From positions 1 to 16,696 of the forward strand of contig JBOFLG010000125.1 in assembly GCA_051657745.1 (NCBI GenBank): a stretch of DNA of 16,696 nucleotides, written 5' to 3'. This DNA comes from JBOFLG01 sp051657745. Its GTDB lineage: Bacteria > Actinomycetota > Actinomycetes > Actinomycetales > Dermatophilaceae. Below are positions 14,649-16,696 of the stretch, piece by piece. The notes beneath the pieces were generated by a model that had not been told where the DNA came from, made no database searches, and saw nothing but the letters and a program-made list of their open reading frames with translations. The position numbers and the translations under genes are program-made. Each line of letters begins with the position of its first letter. Position 1 is the stretch's first letter.

Positions 14649-15823
14649 TCCTGCTCTGGGAGGCCGACAGGGCTCTCGCCGAGCGCTACCGCTTCACCCT
14701 CGGCTCCGACACCACCGTGGCCGACACCCCGGCCGCGGTCGGCCGGATCATCACCGAGGACACCGCCCTCGCGCAGATCGTGGTCGGGCCGCACGTCGAC
14801 CTCGACACCGTCTGGGACCTCGCCGAGGCCTTGCGCGTGGAGCGGCCCGAAGTGGGCTGCATCGTGCTCCGGGACCGGGTCGACGTGGCCGTACTCACCC
14901 AGGCACTCCAGCTCGGGGTGCGCGAGGTGGTGCCGGCCGATGACACCTCGGCCCTGCTGGAAGCCCTGCGCCGGAGCCAGAATCTCACGTCCCGGATGGT
15001 CAACTACCGCAGCGGCGGCGGTGCCGAGGTCCAGCACGGCAAGGTCGTGACCGTCTTCTCCGCCAAGGGTGGGGTCGGCAAGACCGCGGTCTCGACCAAC
15101 CTCGCGGTCACGCTCGCCTCGGGCGGGGCGCGTACCCTCCTGGTCGACCTCGACCTGTCCTTCGGGGATGACGCGATCAGCCTCCAGTTGCTGCCCACCC
15201 GCACCATGACCGATGCGATCGCGATGACCGGGAGCATCGACGAGCAGGGCCTGGCCTCGCTGGTCACCCGGCATGAACCCAGCGGGCTGGACGTGCTGTG
15301 CGCGCCCTCGAGCCCCGCGGATGCCGACCGCATCCCGGTGCAGACCGTCTCGGAGATCCTTCGGGTCGGCCGGCAGCACTATGACTGGGTCGTCGTCGAC
15401 ACCCCGCCGAGTTTCACCGAGCACGTCCTCGCGGCGTGCGACATCAGTGACCGGCTGGTGCTGATCGCCACGCTCGACATCTCCGCGGTGAAGAACCTCA
15501 AACTCTCGCTCGACACCCTCGACCTGCTCGGCGTCCTGAAGGACTCGCGCTACGTCGTCATCAACCGCGCCGACACCAAGCAGGGGCTCCGGGTGGAGGA
15601 CGTGACCGCGGCGATCAATCAGCCGATCGCCGCCACCATCCCGCATAGCGCGAGCCTGCCGAACTCGGTGAACCGTGGCGTCGCGCTGGTCCTTGACGAA
15701 CCGCGCCATCCGGTGAGCCTGGCTATCCGCGAACTCGCCAACGCCCATGTCATGGGCGGCGTGACCGACGACCCGGAGGCACGCACCGGCCGCCGGCAAC
15801 GACTGACCAGGAGCCGTCGATGA
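14645..15823 (+). CDS. cpaE: CpaE/TadZ-like pilus-localising ATPase (ParA/MinD family)
   Basis: This 392-residue cytosolic protein has an N-terminal receiver-like domain (about 1-115, ending in the LLEALRRSQ helix) and a MinD/ParA ATPase domain. The deviant Walker A is FSAKGGVGKTAVSTN (138-152), the A' region is LLVDLDLSFGD (165-175) and the Walker B/switch is VVDTPPSF (250-257). In TadZ/CpaE proteins this pairing places the pilus machine at a site in the cell. The receiver-like domain lacks an obvious phosphorylatable aspartate set, as is common in this family. It is coupled to genes on both sides by 4-base ATGA overlaps (14645-14648 and 15820-15823). The C-terminus is basic (TGRRQRLTRSRR), perhaps for membrane or nucleic-acid contact. 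Confidence 0.88.
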   Translation: MILLWEADRALAERYRFTLGSDTTVADTPAAVGRIITEDTALAQIVVGPHVDLDTVWDLAEALRVERPEVGCIVLRDRVDVAVLTQALQLGVREVVPADDTSALLEALRRSQNLTSRMVNYRSGGGAEVQHGKVVTVFSAKGGVGKTAVSTNLAVTLASGGARTLLVDLDLSFGDDAISLQLLPTRTMTDAIAMTGSIDEQGLASLVTRHEPSGLDVLCAPSSPADADRIPVQTVSEILRVGRQHYDWVVVDTPPSFTEHVLAACDISDRLVLIATLDISAVKNLKLSLDTLDLLGVLKDSRYVVINRADTKQGLRVEDVTAAINQPIAATIPHSASLPNSVNRGVALVLDEPRHPVSLAIRELANAHVMGGVTDDPEARTGRRQRLTRSRR

Positions 15824-16696
15824 GCCTCGCCGACCGTCTTGACAGTATCCGACGCCAGCAGATGGCGACCGGGCCCGAGGAAGTGACCGCCACTCCCGGG
15901 CGGGCCGCCCGACCCGAGCGCATCGTCGACCCGCTGCAGAGCGTCAAGGAGCGGGTCCACCAGTCGCTCATCGACGAGCTCGGCCCCAAGCTCTACGACC
16001 CGCACCAGCGCGAGGACGAGCTGGCCTCGCGAGTGCGCCAGTCGCTGCAGGACACCATCGAGGCGGAACAGACGCCACTCTCGCTCGCCGACCGCACCCG
16101 CCTCGTGCAGGAGGTCTCCGACGAGGTGCTCGGCCACGGTCCGCTGGAGCCGCTGCTCCGCGACCCCGAGATCAGCGAGATCATGGTCAGCGGCGCCGAC
16201 CACATCTGGGTCGAGCGCGCCGGCAAGCTCTACCCGGTCGAGGCGCACTTCTCGAGCGAGGCGCACCTGCGCCGGGTCGTCGACAAGATCGTCGGCCGGA
16301 TCGGTCGCCGGGTCGACGAGTCCAGCCCGCTGTGTGACGCCCGCCTGCCCGACGGATCCCGAGTGAACGCGGTGGTGGCACCGATCGCGCTCGATGGTGC
16401 GCAGCTCACCATCCGGAAGTTCTCCAAGGACCCGTTCACCGCTCAAGACCTGGTGAGTTTCGGAACCTTCTCGGAGCAGACCCGCGACTTCCTCCAGGCC
16501 TGCGTGCTCGGCCGCCGCAACATCATCATCAGTGGCGGCACCGGCTCGGGAAAGACCACCCTGCTCAACGTCATCTCTTCCTTCATCCCGGATGACGAGC
16601 GCATCGTCACCATCGAGGATGCCGCCGAACTGCAGCTGCGCCAGGACCACGTGCTGCGGATGGAGTCCCGCCCCCCGAACATCGAGGGCAAGGGCC
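15820..16696 (+). CDS. cpaF: CpaF/TadA secretion ATPase, N-terminal 292 residues (3' end outside the window)
   Basis: The frame runs from ATG 15820 to the right edge without a stop. AGGAG at 15809-15813 is the ribosome site. Residues 1-45 are a variable linker. Residues of about 45-115 are helical, and LGHGPLEPLLRDPEISEIMVSG (104-125) is the N-terminal domain signature of CpaF/TadA ATPases. DARLPDGSRVNAVVAPIA (173-190) follows, with LTIRKFSKDPFT. The Walker A is GGTGSGKTT (239-247) and the aspartate-box region is RIVTIEDAAELQL (261-273). The family forms a hexamer that powers pilin assembly at the inner membrane. The visible part includes the nucleotide-binding start but not the Walker B or His box. 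tadB and tadC genes are expected downstream. Confidence 0.95.
   Translation, partial: MSLADRLDSIRRQQMATGPEEVTATPGRAARPERIVDPLQSVKERVHQSLIDELGPKLYDPHQREDELASRVRQSLQDTIEAEQTPLSLADRTRLVQEVSDEVLGHGPLEPLLRDPEISEIMVSGADHIWVERAGKLYPVEAHFSSEAHLRRVVDKIVGRIGRRVDESSPLCDARLPDGSRVNAVVAPIALDGAQLTIRKFSKDPFTAQDLVSFGTFSEQTRDFLQACVLGRRNIIISGGTGSGKTTLLNVISSFIPDDERIVTIEDAAELQLRQDHVLRMESRPPNIEGKG

Noticed and set aside
14558..15799. 413-codon antisense frame opposite cpaE
   Set aside because: Same shadow effect; the + strand carries the deviant Walker A and other ATPase motifs.
15619..16650. 343-codon antisense frame opposite cpaF
   Set aside because: The + strand frame encodes a clear CpaF ATPase with Walker A and a good ribosome site.

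Overview
The window is chromosomal DNA of a high-GC Gram-positive bacterium (Actinomycetota). GC content is high throughout and third positions are strongly G/C. There are GTG starts and TANNNT -10 boxes that abut start codons. The neighbourhood manB, Trm112-like, SIS-domain protein and ahcY is an actinobacterial one, and the Flp-pilus genes lack any outer-membrane secretin. I would guess Micrococcales, possibly the Intrasporangiaceae/Dermatophilaceae group, but nothing seen proves the family.

Layout. (1) Bases 1-1385 hold the C-terminal part of a Cys-rich TadE/TadG-like pilus-assembly protein. (2) 1518-4574 is a + strand sugar-phosphate group: phosphomannomutase/phosphoglucomutase, a 75-residue Trm112-like zinc protein and a SIS-domain phosphosugar-isomerase-like protein. 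(3) 4546-4869 (-) is a P-loop kinase gene of the 'DNA topology modulation' type that has lost its middle and looks decayed. (4) 5055-6161 (+) is pyrD (class 2 dihydroorotate dehydrogenase), convergent across a strong hairpin with (5) 6287-10606 (-), a 1,439-residue secreted protein of about ten fibronectin-III/Ig-like modules followed by three copies of a ~120-residue repeat. (6) 10820-11488 (+) is a BluB-type nitroreductase. (7) 11667-13118 (+) is ahcY, closed by a perfect 16-bp hairpin. (8) 13372 to the right edge is a Flp/Tad pilus operon: two pilin genes, a 17-bp hairpin, cpaB, cpaE and the start of cpaF, the last three joined by ATGA overlaps.

How the genes work together. The left block makes or interconverts hexose phosphates for mannosylated or glucosylated envelope polymers. 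AhcY clears the S-adenosylhomocysteine left by methyltransferases, which include Trm112 partners. PyrD feeds pyrimidine synthesis, and BluB makes the lower ligand of cobalamin. The right block builds a thin adhesive pilus: pilins are made in excess, and CpaB, CpaE and the CpaF ATPase are made downstream of an apparent attenuator. The Tad minor-pilin-like gene at the left edge and the tad operon at the right edge are separated by about 12 kb of mostly housekeeping genes.

The most unusual items are the giant modular surface protein with its triple C-terminal repeat, the kinase remnant with an in-frame internal deletion, a very small second pilin, and possible RNA control elements ahead of pyrD, ahcY and cpaB. 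I see no CRISPR array, tRNA, rRNA, insertion sequence or phage gene.
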